From NCBI RefSeq assembly GCF_951801035.1, contig NZ_CATOKT010000001.1: a stretch of 64,000 nt of DNA; one strand, written 5' to 3'. Below, piece after piece: positions 43,766-53,097 of this stretch (positions are counted from its first letter, which is position 1; each line of letters starts with the position of its first letter). A model generated the notes under the pieces. That model searched no databases. It saw only the letters and a program-made list of their open reading frames with translations, and was not told the DNA's origin. Made by a program: the position numbers and the translations under genes. Source of the stretch: Adlercreutzia sp910585575. Lineage in GTDB: Bacteria > Actinomycetota > Coriobacteriia > Coriobacteriales > Eggerthellaceae.

Positions 43766-44812
43766 CTATCGAACCGTTTTGTAGGCCGTTGATCTTGCTG
43801 CACCAACTTTTCGGACAAGCCCCTCATCCTGAAATTTCTTAAGCAGGCGCTCGACGGTTCGCTTGCTCATTGTGGGGTTCGCGTCCAAAATGTCGTATTT
43901 CGTCGCCGCTCCAATAAGGTGCTCGAAGTAGCTGCGGAGCACCTCCTCGTTGCTCCCCCCAGCAGAAACGAGGACAACGCGTTCGTCAAGCTCTTTGTAG
44001 CAGGCTGTCAGAACGCCGAGCATGTAGGTGACAAAAGGCATGTAATCGTTTTCGCCACTTTGCCAGCAATCCGAGCTGGCCGCAAGCGCTTCATAGTAGG
44101 TTTCCTTGGTTCTTTCTATCTCCTTCTCTACTGACACATACTTCCCGACGGTATAGCCGCTCTTGTACAGCAAAAGCAACGTCAGAAGCCGACTCATGCG
44201 GCCGTTTCCGTCATTGAAGGGATGGATGCTGACAAAATCGAAGGCAAACATCAGCGAGACCAGCAGCGGATCGTATGTCCCCTGCTCAAGCTGAGAGCGA
44301 TACTCATCGCAGATTTGCTCGATTGCGGCAGGCGTCGCCGCAGCGCTTGTCGGCCGAAAACGCGCAACGAGCTCGCCGTCCGCTGCGCGCTCGGCAATAA
44401 CGTTATCGGAGTCTTTCCATCGACCCGCAAAAGCATCGCTACTGAACCGGTAAAGATCGCGGTGCAATTGCAGGATAACATTGGGAGAAATCGGTATATC
44501 GTCATGGCTTCCGTGAATGAGGTCGAGCACGTAACGATAACCGGATATCTCGCGTTCATCCCGATTTCGAGGTACGACCTTATCGGCCATAAGGTCTCGA
44601 AGGCGCTTGTCAGAAGTGGAAATATTCTCGATCCTGTTTGACGTATCGGTGCTTTGGATCTTGGCTACCTCAACAAGGCTTTCTAGGACATCGGGATGCG
44701 TCGATTCATACAGCGCCTGCTTTCCTCGATGCTCCCTCATATCGCCAATGGCGGCCATAACCTGAGGCGTCATCAGTTCGGATAGTTTCGCTGCATAGTC
44801 AAATTGCCGCAT
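43766..44812 (-). CDS. Fic-family AMP-transferase with winged-helix C-terminus
   Basis: 348 residues from ATG 44812. The Fic active site HPFNDGNGR is at 197-205, complete. An N-terminal SNRIEN (58-63) matches the inhibitory motif (S/T)xxxE(G/N), so this is a self-inhibited class II Fic protein. The C-terminus (about 280-348; ILDANPTMSKRTVERLLKKF) is a winged helix. A GTG at 44827 is also in frame but lies in a repeated operator-like sequence. It would AMPylate a protein target; which one is unknown. Two 13-base direct repeats at its start suggest autoregulation. Confidence 0.9.
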   Translation of the reverse strand: MRQFDYAAKLSELMTPQVMAAIGDMREHRGKQALYESTHPDVLESLVEVAKIQSTDTSNRIENISTSDKRLRDLMADKVVPRNRDEREISGYRYVLDLIHGSHDDIPISPNVILQLHRDLYRFSSDAFAGRWKDSDNVIAERAADGELVARFRPTSAAATPAAIEQICDEYRSQLEQGTYDPLLVSLMFAFDFVSIHPFNDGNGRMSRLLTLLLLYKSGYTVGKYVSVEKEIERTKETYYEALAASSDCWQSGENDYMPFVTYMLGVLTACYKELDERVVLVSAGGSNEEVLRSYFEHLIGAATKYDILDANPTMSKRTVERLLKKFQDEGLVRKVGAARSTAYKTVR

Positions 44813-44815
44813 AAG

Positions 44816-44848
44816 TATCTTCGCCACCCCAGAAATATCTTCGCCACC
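44816..44848 (-). promoter_or_regulatory. Direct repeats at the fic start, likely operator
   Basis: TATCTTCGCCACC occurs at 44816-44828 and again at 44836-44848, 20 bases apart, across the translation start of fic. The rest of the gap to 45182 holds a palindromic repeat and no gene. Confidence 0.55.
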
Positions 44849-45034
44849 TAATCTAGATTGACGAATATATAACTACGATGACGAAGATGCAATCCTACGA
44901 GACAAATTCTCAGAATCCAGCCACGGCTTACGAGCACGGACGCAAAGCGCGATGTCGCTTAGGCCTATTCGCCTACAATACCTGCGATTATCCAGTGGCA
45001 ACACGCCCGTTTCAAGCAACGACTTGTTGCGCGA

Positions 45035-45056
45035 ATGAGACGGCCAACCGTCTCAT
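45035..45056. repeat. Intergenic palindromic repeat, copy 8 (perfect short form)
   Basis: ATGAGACGG-CCAA-CCGTCTCAT: 9-bp arms, perfect, 4-base loop. The shortest, fully symmetric version of the family. Confidence 0.85.
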
Positions 45057-45182
45057 TCTGAGGACCCCTGGGATCCCCCGGAATCTTTCAAGCATGTTCG
45101 CTTGATGTAAGCGCAATCGATGGCTCCGGACCTTTCCGAGGAGCATCATTACCTCAAGAACCCCCGAGGGAAAGGAAGCGAA

Positions 45183-45556
45183 ATGAGCAAGGGTAAGGCC
45201 CTGGGCCTCGCAGCGGTGCTTGTCGTTATCATTTTGGGAGCCGGTTTTTCCATCTCGGCTCCAGCACCAATCTTTTAGCCAACGGTACGTACTACACCAA
45301 GATCGATAACGCGCACGTGACGGAAAACGATTCAACGGGCGACGTCATCCACCTCAAGTCGAGCGAGCCGTTCGTCTACCAGCTTCATGCCGCGAACGAA
45401 GACGGCCATGAGATCGAAGCCTCGTTCGGCGCAGCGCACGAACTGCGCCAAGACGCATATCTCAAGCTCAATCTCGAACCGCTTCGAGGCGTAGTGTATT
45501 GGGAAGAGGTCTCACCCGAAGACCTGCCTTCGAAAGCAGCTGAGACATTAGGCTGA
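45183..45556 (+). pseudogene. YxeA-family (DUF1093) secreted protein, frameshifted
   Basis: ATG 45183 after GAGGGAAAGGAAG reads MSKGKALGLAAVLVVIILGA, a signal anchor, then goes out of frame and stops. In the shifted frame SSTNLLANGTYYTKIDNAHV, then FVYQLHAANEDGHEIEASFG, RQDAYLKLNLEPLRGVVYWE EV are clear YxeA sequence to the stop at 45556. Adding one T to the T5 run at 45245-45249 restores a single frame of about 124 codons. A true mutation or a base-calling slip in a homopolymer are both possible. No gene lies between 45557 and 45832. Confidence 0.75.
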
Positions 45557-45832
45557 AGCAGGGGCGGCAAACCGCAAGGAGCTTCCGCAGAGGGGGAAGA
45601 CAAGAAATGCGCGTCAAGGAAAAGCCCGTCATGCGAGGTAGTCCACAAGCATCTTATACTTGATCGTCAGCTTTGGCCTTTCGAACGCCCACTCTAGCCA
45701 TTAACCCGCTTCCTAAAGATCGCGATGTAAAATACAGAGTAGGTGTTCTGCAATCTCCTTGGCTAATTCTAAGGGAAGCTTGGATATCTAGTTTGGCGGG
45801 CATCCATCAAAAGGAAGAGGATTGAAATTCCA

Positions 45833-48800
45833 ATGGGGTTCTTCGAAGCGCTATGGATGTTGTACGTCGAGTTTCACAAAATGGCGTTTGAGGGTATATT
45901 CACCCTTCCCGTCATAGGGCTGCTACTCTTCCTATATCTGATCTTTCTCGATACGATGATAATAATTTCTCCCTTCGTGATCTTCAGAGGCTTCTTCGAG
46001 AAGTCGCTGAGCAATCTGAAAGACTGGCTCAAGCGCCTGTCCGACAATCGCCGCCAGCGCTCCGAAGAGAAGATCGCGAAGAAGTTCCTGGGGAATATCC
46101 GGCCGCGGGTAGACACCCTCAGCCTGCGAATCAATTCTTCGCTGGATGACCAGGACCGCCTCCTCGACTTGAGCAGCGGATACCTCATGAAGAGGGAGTG
46201 GGACGCGGAGCTAGCGAAAAGCCGCCCCCTGCTGGACGAGTTGTCGGCTCTTCCTGAGAAAGCGTGGCGCGAGCACCCCGAAGCCCCCGCATTCGAGCGA
46301 TTCCGCGAACGGCATACGGACGAAGGGATTCGCTCCAAGCGCAACGAGAGGTTCAAGGAGCGGGAACTGGCAGCCTGCGACGAGATGCTCTCGAGCATCG
46401 ACGGCAAGTCCCTCGACCCCCAGCAGCGCGACGCCGTGGTGACGGACGAGTACAGCAACCTGGTGATCGCCGGTGCCGGCTCGGGCAAGACGCTGACTGT
46501 CGTGGGCAAGATCAAGTACCTTGTGGAGAGGCGCGGCGTAAGACCGGAGGACATCCTCGTCACCTCGTTCACCAGGAAGTCGGTGAACGAGCTGGCGGAG
46601 AGGATCGAGAGAGCCGGCGTCGAGAACGTCTCGTGCCTTACCTTCCACAAGATCGGCCTCGACCACCTCGGCAAGGTCGGGGTCGCCAACGAGAACGAGC
46701 TCTCGCGATGCGTCTTCGACTACCTGCGCGAGGACATCCTGGCGCGCCCCGACCAGATGGGCGCGTACATCGAGTTCTATGGCCTCTACAGGCACGTTCC
46801 CAAGGACTACTCGCAGTACGAGAGCGACGGGGAGCGAATGGAGGCGCTCAAGGCCGAGGACCTCACGACCCTCAAGGGGCAGCTGGCCGTAGCCGGCGGG
46901 GAGCTCGACACCCTGGGCGGCGAGCGTGTGAAGAGCCTCGAGGAGTTGATGATTGCTAATTTCCTTTTCCTCCATGGGGTGGCCTACGAGTACGAACGCA
47001 ACTACGACGGGGACTACGAGACGGAGGGGCGCGCCTACCAACCCGACTTCTACCTGACCGACTACGGCATCTGGCTGGAGCACTTCGGGATTAACGAGAA
47101 CGGGCGCTGCCCGTGGATAGAGAGCCCCATCGAAGAGCGGAGGTACATCGAAGGCATACAATGGAAGCGGCAGGTCCACGAGGCTAACGGGACGCGACTC
47201 ATTGAGAGCTACTCCTACTGGAACAAGGACCACGACCTGCTGAACAAGCTGAGGGATCTCCTCGAGGCGAACGGGGTGGCGCTCGGGGAGGACGACGCCC
47301 TGCTGACCGACGTCTACGCGCGCCTGCGGCAGGACGACAGGTACCTGAGGAGCGTCGCGAGGCTCGTGTCCACGTTCCTCTCGCTCGCCAAGGCGAACAA
47401 CGTTACCATGGCCGAGGCTGGCGACAGGGGCCGCGCCGCCTACAGGGGCGACGGCTTCATGTGGCGCCGCTTCGAGCTCTTCATGTCCTTCGCGGAGCCC
47501 ATCATGGGGCTGTACCAGCGGACGCTGCGCAGCAAGGGCCAGGTCGACTTCGAGGACATGATCAACATGGCCGCGCGCAAGATAGCCGAGGAGGGTCTGG
47601 ACGGTGCTTACAAGTACATCATCGTTGACGAGTACCAGGACATCTCCAAGAGCAGGTTCGGCCTCATCGAGGCGATCCGCGACGCGTGCGGAGCCAAGCT
47701 CATGTGCGTCGGCGACGACTGGCAGTCGATATACCGCTTCGCGGGAAGCGACGTCTCCCTATTCACCGGCTTCGGCGACCACGTCGGATTCCACGAGATG
47801 ATGAAGATAGAGCGAACCTACAGGAACTCCCAGGAGCTCGTCGACATTGCGAGTGAATTCGTCGAGCGAAACCCCTCCCAGATCCACAAGAAGATGAGAT
47901 CCGACAAGCACGAGGAGATGCCCGTCGTCATAACCATGAAGCAGGACATGGCAGAGGGGCTCGAGAGCGCGCTCGACATCATCTTATCGCGGGTGGGATA
48001 CTCCGGCCATATCCTCGTCTTGGGCAGGCACAACTTTGACATAGAGACGGCCTACCCCGAATTCAAGGGCTGTGAATCCTACGAGGGTGAGGGGATGGTG
48101 CTCAAGCGCGACCGCAAGACCGGCGACGTGCACATGAGGTACAGGGGTTACGGGAACATCGTGTTCATGAGCGTGCACCGCGCGAAGGGCCTCGAGGCGG
48201 ACGACGTCGTGGTCCTGAACCTTACAAACGGAATGTACGGCTTTCCCAACCGTGTGGAGGACGATCCTATCCTGCAGATCCTCCTCGGCAAGTGCGACGA
48301 GTTTGAATTCGCGGAAGAGAGGCGCCTCTTCTACGTCGCCATCACGCGAACGAAATGCACGACATTTCTCGTCTCGGGATCGCTCGACTCCGGGGGCGGC
48401 CCCTCCCCCTTCGTGGATGAGCTCAAATCCAGAGTCGGAGGGCACATCGGCATAATGCAGAGGAAGGGCGAGGACCTCTGGCACCCTACCCTCTGCCCCC
48501 GATGCGGCACGGGCAGGCTCGTCGTACGCCAGAACTCGCAGACAGGACAGAGCTTTCTTGGCTGCACGAACTATCCCTTCTGCGAAAGGAGCTACTCGCA
48601 GACAGAGATCGTCGAGGACAAGCTGAAGTGCCCCTCCTGCGGGGGATGGATGGTGAGGCGCAAGCGGGCAGAGGACGGACGGCCTTTCTTCGGATGCTCG
48701 AATTATCCCGATTGCAGCGCCACCATCGACGCCGACGACTCTTACAATCCGACCTACACGCCCCGGCGCGAAAGTCGTCCACGGAGCGGATGCGGGAGCG

Positions 48801-49114
48801 CGCCGCCTCGCAACAGCGGGCATGCTCACAGAACCCGCGCCAGCAAGGCCTCCTCCGAGAAGTGTCCGAAGTGCGGCCGCCCCTTGAAGCTGATGACGAA
48901 CGGCAAGGACGGCTCGACGTTCTACGGATGCACAGGATACCCTTCATGTAGGTACACAAGGAGCGCCAGAGACGCATCGGGCGCGTCTAGATCAAATGCG
49001 ATGAAGTGCCCCAGATGCGGTGCTCCGCTCAAGGAGCGCACGAACAAGAAGGATGGATCGGTCTTCTACGGGTGCACGAGATACCCGAAATGCAAATACA
49101 CGAGAAGCAAGTGA
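45833..49114 (+). CDS. Membrane-anchored SF1 (UvrD/HelD-like) helicase with topoisomerase-type zinc fingers
   Basis: 1093 residues. A hydrophobic segment (about 22-54: LPVIGLLLFLYLIFLDTMII) may anchor the N-terminus. A HelD-like helical region follows, then the helicase core: Q-motif LDPQQRDAVV, Walker A GAGSGKT (214-220), VTSFTRKSVNELAERIE, Walker B DEYQD (599-603), GDDWQSIYRFAGSD and SVHRAKGLEADDVVVLNLTN, and FYVAITRTK. A long insert lies between motifs Ia and II, with a PD-(D/E)XK-like look (YQPDFYLTDYGIWLEHFG). From Cys888 four C4 topoisomerase I-type zinc fingers follow. The ATG follows AGGAAGAGG weakly. Defence or DNA repair is inferred; the downstream 615-residue gene is its probable partner. 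Confidence 0.88.
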   Translation: MGFFEALWMLYVEFHKMAFEGIFTLPVIGLLLFLYLIFLDTMIIISPFVIFRGFFEKSLSNLKDWLKRLSDNRRQRSEEKIAKKFLGNIRPRVDTLSLRINSSLDDQDRLLDLSSGYLMKREWDAELAKSRPLLDELSALPEKAWREHPEAPAFERFRERHTDEGIRSKRNERFKERELAACDEMLSSIDGKSLDPQQRDAVVTDEYSNLVIAGAGSGKTLTVVGKIKYLVERRGVRPEDILVTSFTRKSVNELAERIERAGVENVSCLTFHKIGLDHLGKVGVANENELSRCVFDYLREDILARPDQMGAYIEFYGLYRHVPKDYSQYESDGERMEALKAEDLTTLKGQLAVAGGELDTLGGERVKSLEELMIANFLFLHGVAYEYERNYDGDYETEGRAYQPDFYLTDYGIWLEHFGINENGRCPWIESPIEERRYIEGIQWKRQVHEANGTRLIESYSYWNKDHDLLNKLRDLLEANGVALGEDDALLTDVYARLRQDDRYLRSVARLVSTFLSLAKANNVTMAEAGDRGRAAYRGDGFMWRRFELFMSFAEPIMGLYQRTLRSKGQVDFEDMINMAARKIAEEGLDGAYKYIIVDEYQDISKSRFGLIEAIRDACGAKLMCVGDDWQSIYRFAGSDVSLFTGFGDHVGFHEMMKIERTYRNSQELVDIASEFVERNPSQIHKKMRSDKHEEMPVVITMKQDMAEGLESALDIILSRVGYSGHILVLGRHNFDIETAYPEFKGCESYEGEGMVLKRDRKTGDVHMRYRGYGNIVFMSVHRAKGLEADDVVVLNLTNGMYGFPNRVEDDPILQILLGKCDEFEFAEERRLFYVAITRTKCTTFLVSGSLDSGGGPSPFVDELKSRVGGHIGIMQRKGEDLWHPTLCPRCGTGRLVVRQNSQTGQSFLGCTNYPFCERSYSQTEIVEDKLKCPSCGGWMVRRKRAEDGRPFFGCSNYPDCSATIDADDSYNPTYTPRRESRPRSGCGSAPPRNSGHAHRTRASKASSEKCPKCGRPLKLMTNGKDGSTFYGCTGYPSCRYTRSARDASGASRSNAMKCPRCGAPLKERTNKKDGSVFYGCTRYPKCKYTRSK

Positions 49115-49146
49115 CAGTGGCTAACCCCACAAGACAAGGAGGATAC

Positions 49147-50994
49147 ATGAATTGGCCTTACATGATGGATATGGAGAACCTATACGTCTTCAGGCACAAC
49201 GAGCCGATGAGATGCGTCGAGGTGAAGGCAATCCCGATGCGACACGATGCGATCAGGCCAACCTACGCGAACATGCCCAGAGGACGACTACTCGACGAGA
49301 TCGTGCTCAATGCCACTTCCGAGGAGGATCTCTTCGACACGATGATGCGTTGCGTGTCCCCCGTTGGGTTCCTCGGAGAGAAGCGCACCGTCGAATCCCT
49401 GAAGGATTCCTTCCTTGCCAAGAGGAGGTTCTTCGCGCACTTGCGTGAAAGAGCCGAGGAGCACGGCGTCTCGCTCTGTCAATACGTCACCGCCTCCGGT
49501 ACCGACTATAGCTATTCCATCGGTGATGTGCTCGCTGCCTTCAACCTCAAGTCTGTTGCCCTCCTTTCACTGCCAGCGTACGCGGCCATGGACTTCGGCG
49601 GAGCCGCCATCCCCATTGCCCCTGACGATCCCGAACACGCCAGCGTCGTCATGCCGATGCACGACTTCGCAGCGCCGGGGGCGAGGATTTACGACTTCGA
49701 CGACTACTTCAGGGCCTTCACCGAGGGAATCTTCGCAGGCAACAACAGCGATCTCTTCCTCACGCTCTACGGCCTCGCATACGCCATAGACATCTTCGTG
49801 AACCAGATCGATTGGAGCAATTTCCGCTGCTTCGAGGATGCTATCAGCTATGAGCCCCTGACCAGGACCCTGAACAGCCTCGTCAGCATGGGCGCGCTTC
49901 ACAGTCCCTTCGACAAGGGTTTGACTTGGAAGTACTGCCCTGCGGGCATCGAGAACGCCGAGGAAGTGGCCCCCGATCTCGCCGGCACCCTCGAGATTGC
50001 CCGGGCGATGACACCGTTGGCGCAACTCTCCCCCGACGAGAAACCTGATGTTATACAGGTGTTCTACGGCCTCATCGAACACTTCGGGTCGAGCAAACGT
50101 TACTTCGGCATCGACTTTAGCGCGCGCTTCGAGTTTCCAGAGGCAAGTAAGGCGAGCGGCTCTTCAGGAGACGACAATGGCCCATACATGCGATGGGAGG
50201 TGTTCACGCGACGATACGACGATGCGCTCGGGGCACGCGCGAAGATTCTGCGCACTGACGAGTACGCCGAGTTTATCCCCGGAAAGGACGCCGTCCCTGT
50301 CTTCAACTACAGCCAGCCCTCAGGCAACGGTGGCTTCAGGATGATCTGGGCGCTGCTTTGGGACGTCCCCGAGACCACCATAGAATCCGAGGACGGCGTC
50401 GTCATCACGATAAGAGGCCTCAAGCAGCTCCTCCAAAACATAGACCCCGCACTCGCAGACGACCTTGAAGGCGATTGCGTCTATGGGAAGAACGGCACAA
50501 GGATGGCGAACCTCAGCGATGTGGAAGAGCGCCTCGACGGTAGCCCCCAGGTGCTTCAAGAGATCTCCGGCCTCCTTGGCGTGGGCACCTACTCAGACGA
50601 GGCGAGGTGCTTCCCCAACCTGGAACCCATCTACCACGAGGGCGATTTCGCGGGATTCGGATGCTTGGCCCCCAATGGATTCAATCGAATCACTTGGTTC
50701 CCCAATCGGTTTAAGTGCCCAGTCGTCAGCTGCCTGACTCCCGGCAAGCTTTCCTCCGTTGATTGCTATGTGTGGGATCTGCCGGCCCAGGCCCTCGTCG
50801 ACGGCGAGGGCCAGACGCATACGGCCTTGGGCGTCAAACAGATGTGCGAGGCAAATTGCCCTCAGCTGCTGGACGAGCTGGAATCGAAGTCCTTCACCTT
50901 CTGCGGCGTGTCAGTTATACCGTACGAAGTAGTCGACGATGCATACTCCAACGCAACCGGTACAGAGCTTCGAAAGAAGTCGATGTTTCAGTAG
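49147..50994 (+). CDS. Unknown 615-residue protein, partner of the helicase
   Basis: AAGGAGGA lies directly before ATG 49147, 32 bases after the helicase stop, so one transcript is likely. Soluble, acidic, no signal peptide or membrane segment. Features: repeated FxFxxYFRAFTEGIFAG-like helical stretches, YFGIDFSARFEFPE, a central aromatic segment MRWEVFTRRYDD, VPVFNYSQPSGNGGFRMIWA and late cysteines (CPVVSCLTPG; CEANCPQL). No family recognised. I do not see a nuclease, protease or ATPase motif. The frame is open 47 codons upstream inside the helicase gene; that part is a shadow. Confidence 0.75.
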   Translation: MNWPYMMDMENLYVFRHNEPMRCVEVKAIPMRHDAIRPTYANMPRGRLLDEIVLNATSEEDLFDTMMRCVSPVGFLGEKRTVESLKDSFLAKRRFFAHLRERAEEHGVSLCQYVTASGTDYSYSIGDVLAAFNLKSVALLSLPAYAAMDFGGAAIPIAPDDPEHASVVMPMHDFAAPGARIYDFDDYFRAFTEGIFAGNNSDLFLTLYGLAYAIDIFVNQIDWSNFRCFEDAISYEPLTRTLNSLVSMGALHSPFDKGLTWKYCPAGIENAEEVAPDLAGTLEIARAMTPLAQLSPDEKPDVIQVFYGLIEHFGSSKRYFGIDFSARFEFPEASKASGSSGDDNGPYMRWEVFTRRYDDALGARAKILRTDEYAEFIPGKDAVPVFNYSQPSGNGGFRMIWALLWDVPETTIESEDGVVITIRGLKQLLQNIDPALADDLEGDCVYGKNGTRMANLSDVEERLDGSPQVLQEISGLLGVGTYSDEARCFPNLEPIYHEGDFAGFGCLAPNGFNRITWFPNRFKCPVVSCLTPGKLSSVDCYVWDLPAQALVDGEGQTHTALGVKQMCEANCPQLLDELESKSFTFCGVSVIPYEVVDDAYSNATGTELRKKSMFQ

Positions 50995-51302
50995 AGGGTC
51001 GCTCCATCGCCCAGCTTCGCACCCCCAGGAATTGAAATCCTGACCACAAGCACGACGCTCAGCGTGTTCATTGTGTCCAGGATGCGCTGCGACAATCAGT
51101 TGAGAGCCAGCCGCTCCTGCGCTCCTCTTTCCCCAAATAGCCCAAACTGCAGGGCGGTTACGCGCAGTTGCGCGACTCCATTCGACCATATTCCCAGTTC
51201 CTGGACTAATACGCCCTTAAACGGTGCCGTACGGCCTCCTGATGGCAAGCATGCACCACAAAGAGGTCCGCGAATTTGTCACTTGGAAATTAAGGACGAA
51301 CG
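50995..51302. other. 308-base gap without gene
   Basis: No supportable frame on either strand. A short inverted repeat CAGGA-N7-TCCTG at about 51030-51046 gives a T-arm-like look but no tRNA fold. The promoter of the next gene must lie here. Confidence 0.5.
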
Positions 51303-51920
51303 ATGCTATACCGAATCCCCGAAACGCCGTCTCCTGAACGAGTAAGAGAATACGTCGAACTTTGGTACTCTACGCAAAGCTACATTGAGGCAGACAGAGC
51401 CCTGCGTCTCTTGTTCGTGGAGCTTTGCCAGAGCAACAACTCGATGAGCCATATTCTACTCAAGGCATCGGCCCTGAACGACTTCTACTCAACGAACATC
51501 TACAAGACGTACGCTGTAGCCGAGCACATATACGAGCTAGACATCGACGAGAGACTCCGCGATGGCGACCTAAAGCTCGTCGAGGATATCGCTGACACCA
51601 AAGTGTCAGAGGGCAAGACTCGGTACTTCTATTCGTTCGCCTCCAAGTATTGCAGCCACCATCAGCCGGATAAGTACGCAATCTACGATAGCTACGTCGA
51701 TGAGATGTTGCGCTACTTCAGACGAACCGACGGGTTCGCGAAGTTCAAGAACGAGGAGCTTCGGCAATACGATCGGTTCATGGAGATCATCGCGCAGTTT
51801 CGCGAACACTACCATTTGGATGCAGGGGAGTTCAGCCTGAGGGACATAGACCGTTACCTCTGGCAGCTCGGTAAAGAATGTAAACGCATTCCAGATAAGA
51901 AACAGGACAACGGTGTCTAG
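51303..51920 (+). CDS. Conserved helical protein of unknown function, 205 residues
   Basis: All-helical, soluble. It shows LLKASALNDFYSTNIYKTYA VAEHIY, DIDERLRDGDLKLVEDIA, FYSFASKYCSHHQPDKYAIY DSYV and a C-terminal WQLGKE. The invariant-looking Asn-x-x-Tyr, SFxSKYCxxHxP and IYDSYV motifs suggest a DNA-glycosylase-like helical fold, but this is only an impression. Similar sequences are, as I recall, found in genome islands. Start ATG 51303 follows AAGGACGA. It ends in a 4-base overlap with a convergent gene. Confidence 0.65.
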   Translation: MLYRIPETPSPERVREYVELWYSTQSYIEADRALRLLFVELCQSNNSMSHILLKASALNDFYSTNIYKTYAVAEHIYELDIDERLRDGDLKLVEDIADTKVSEGKTRYFYSFASKYCSHHQPDKYAIYDSYVDEMLRYFRRTDGFAKFKNEELRQYDRFMEIIAQFREHYHLDAGEFSLRDIDRYLWQLGKECKRIPDKKQDNGV

Positions 51921-52297
51921 GACAAGGCGGATTTCTCCAGAATGTCCAGAATCTTCCTTCCGCCGTCACCCGCTGCGACGAGCATCTCGCGCATCTTCTC
52001 CTGCGCCTCAGGTGGCATCAAGCGGAAGTCCTCCCTGACGACAGTATCCAGCGAAGATGTTGCATCCTCGTATCTCTCCACGAGCTCGCGCATCTCATCC
52101 ACAGAACACGCGCTCCAGCCTTCGATCGCTAGCCTCATACTGAACTCGACAGCCTGCTGCTCTATGTAGGCCTCTCTTATGTTTTCCTGGAGCACCTCAC
52201 CCTCCTTTATGCAAGCCAACCTTTCAACGATTCCAGAACCTTTCAACGTTTGTGCACCTTTCAATTTTCTGTGCACGTCTTGATACTCACTCCTCAT
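51917..52297 (-). CDS. Hypothetical helical protein, 126 residues
   Basis: Charged, coiled-coil-like: RSEYQDVHRKLKGAQTLKGS, MRELVERYEDATSSLDTVVR, PPEAQEKMREMLVAAGDGGR. ATG 52297 overlaps the stop of a 56-codon frame upstream as ATGA, which supports this start over a TTG at 52309. No family recognised. The pair (52464-51917) could be a small toxin-antitoxin-like or phage-type unit, which I cannot show. Confidence 0.55.
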   Translation of the reverse strand: MRSEYQDVHRKLKGAQTLKGSGIVERLACIKEGEVLQENIREAYIEQQAVEFSMRLAIEGWSACSVDEMRELVERYEDATSSLDTVVREDFRLMPPEAQEKMREMLVAAGDGGRKILDILEKSALS

Positions 52298-52464
52298 GGC
52301 AATCGCCAATACAGAGCTTCTTTTGCCGATCCGAGGCCATTGATGTCACCGTAGGCAGCTTTCGCGTAGTCCCAGCTTGCGGCGCATATACCCCATAGAG
52401 AGGATGGCAGAAACCCATAATTTTGGAGTATTACCAGTTCAGAATTGTTTCCATCAATCGACAC
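52294..52464 (-). CDS. Small 56-residue protein, coupled by ATGA
   Basis: GTG 52464 to TGA 52294: VSIDGNNSELVILQNYGFLP SSLWGICAASWDYAKAAY and on to LGSAKEALYWRLP. The frame is open back to about 52508, so a different start or a missing 5' part is possible. Its composition (helical, Trp/Tyr/Ala-rich) is protein-like, and its stop overlaps the next gene's ATG. No function known. Confidence 0.4.
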   Translation of the reverse strand: MSIDGNNSELVILQNYGFLPSSLWGICAASWDYAKAAYGDINGLGSAKEALYWRLP

Positions 52465-52477
52465 AGACGATACAAAC

Positions 52478-52504
52478 CGACGCCCTAGAAGCCTCGGGGC
52501 GTCG
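52478..52504. terminator. Hairpin upstream of the small genes
   Basis: CGACGCCC (52478-52485) pairs with GGGCGTCG (52497-52504), loop of 11. It lies between divergent transcription units and has only a weak T-tail (GGTTTGT on the minus strand). Confidence 0.4.
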
Positions 52505-52595
52505 CTTCATGCAACACGTCATCACTACTGCCGTCTTGCGTAGCGTGAGATAATGAATCCGAGGCCAGCGAGCCTCATGCTGCAAGGAGGCCGAA

Positions 52596-53066
52596 ATGGA
52601 TTCCGCGAAAACACTTGACTTCGAATGCTCGGCAATCGACGAGTCGGGGAAGTTCAAGCTCGAAAACACCGGTCGCGGGGAGGATCTATCCCCCGAATTC
52701 AGGATCAAGAACCTCTCGCCGGAAGCGAAAACGCTGGTCATAACCCTCGAGGACACGAGCCACCCGATCAAGGATTTCACGCACTGGGTGATATGGAACA
52801 TACCGGCCACCGAGCATGTACTCGGCTCTATTCCCGCCGGCAAAACGGTTCTTGCTTTGGGCGGCGCACGCCAGGGCATCGCGTACGGCAACCATCGATA
52901 CGCAGGCCCTAAGCCGCCGAAGGATAAGACGCACGAATACCGCTTCACTGTCTACGCCATCGACTACATACTCGACGCACCCCCTTCCTCCCGGAAAAAG
53001 AAGGTACTTGCCGAAGCGGCTGAGCACATCATCCAAAAAGGAACCGCTGTCGGGAGCTTCAAATAG
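52596..53066 (+). CDS. YbhB/YbcL-family PEBP protein
   Basis: 156 residues of the phosphatidylethanolamine-binding (Raf-kinase-inhibitor-like) fold. LSPEFRIKNLSPEAKTLVIT, then EDTSHPIKDFTHWVIWNIPA and GPKPPKDKTHEYRFTVYAID match the two conserved ligand-site loops (DP/DxH-like and GPxPPxxxHxY). The cellular role in bacteria is unclear. ATG 52596 follows CAAGGAGG. A kinase-like P-loop gene follows 31 bases later. Confidence 0.9.
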   Translation: MDSAKTLDFECSAIDESGKFKLENTGRGEDLSPEFRIKNLSPEAKTLVITLEDTSHPIKDFTHWVIWNIPATEHVLGSIPAGKTVLALGGARQGIAYGNHRYAGPKPPKDKTHEYRFTVYAIDYILDAPPSSRKKKVLAEAAEHIIQKGTAVGSFK

Positions 53067-53097
53067 TTTGGCAACGCATCCAGAAAAGGAGAGATTG

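Noticed and set aside
51020..51060. T-arm-like inverted repeat, possible tRNA
   Set aside because: The stem-loop spacing does not fit a T arm, and no acceptor, D or anticodon arm can be formed.
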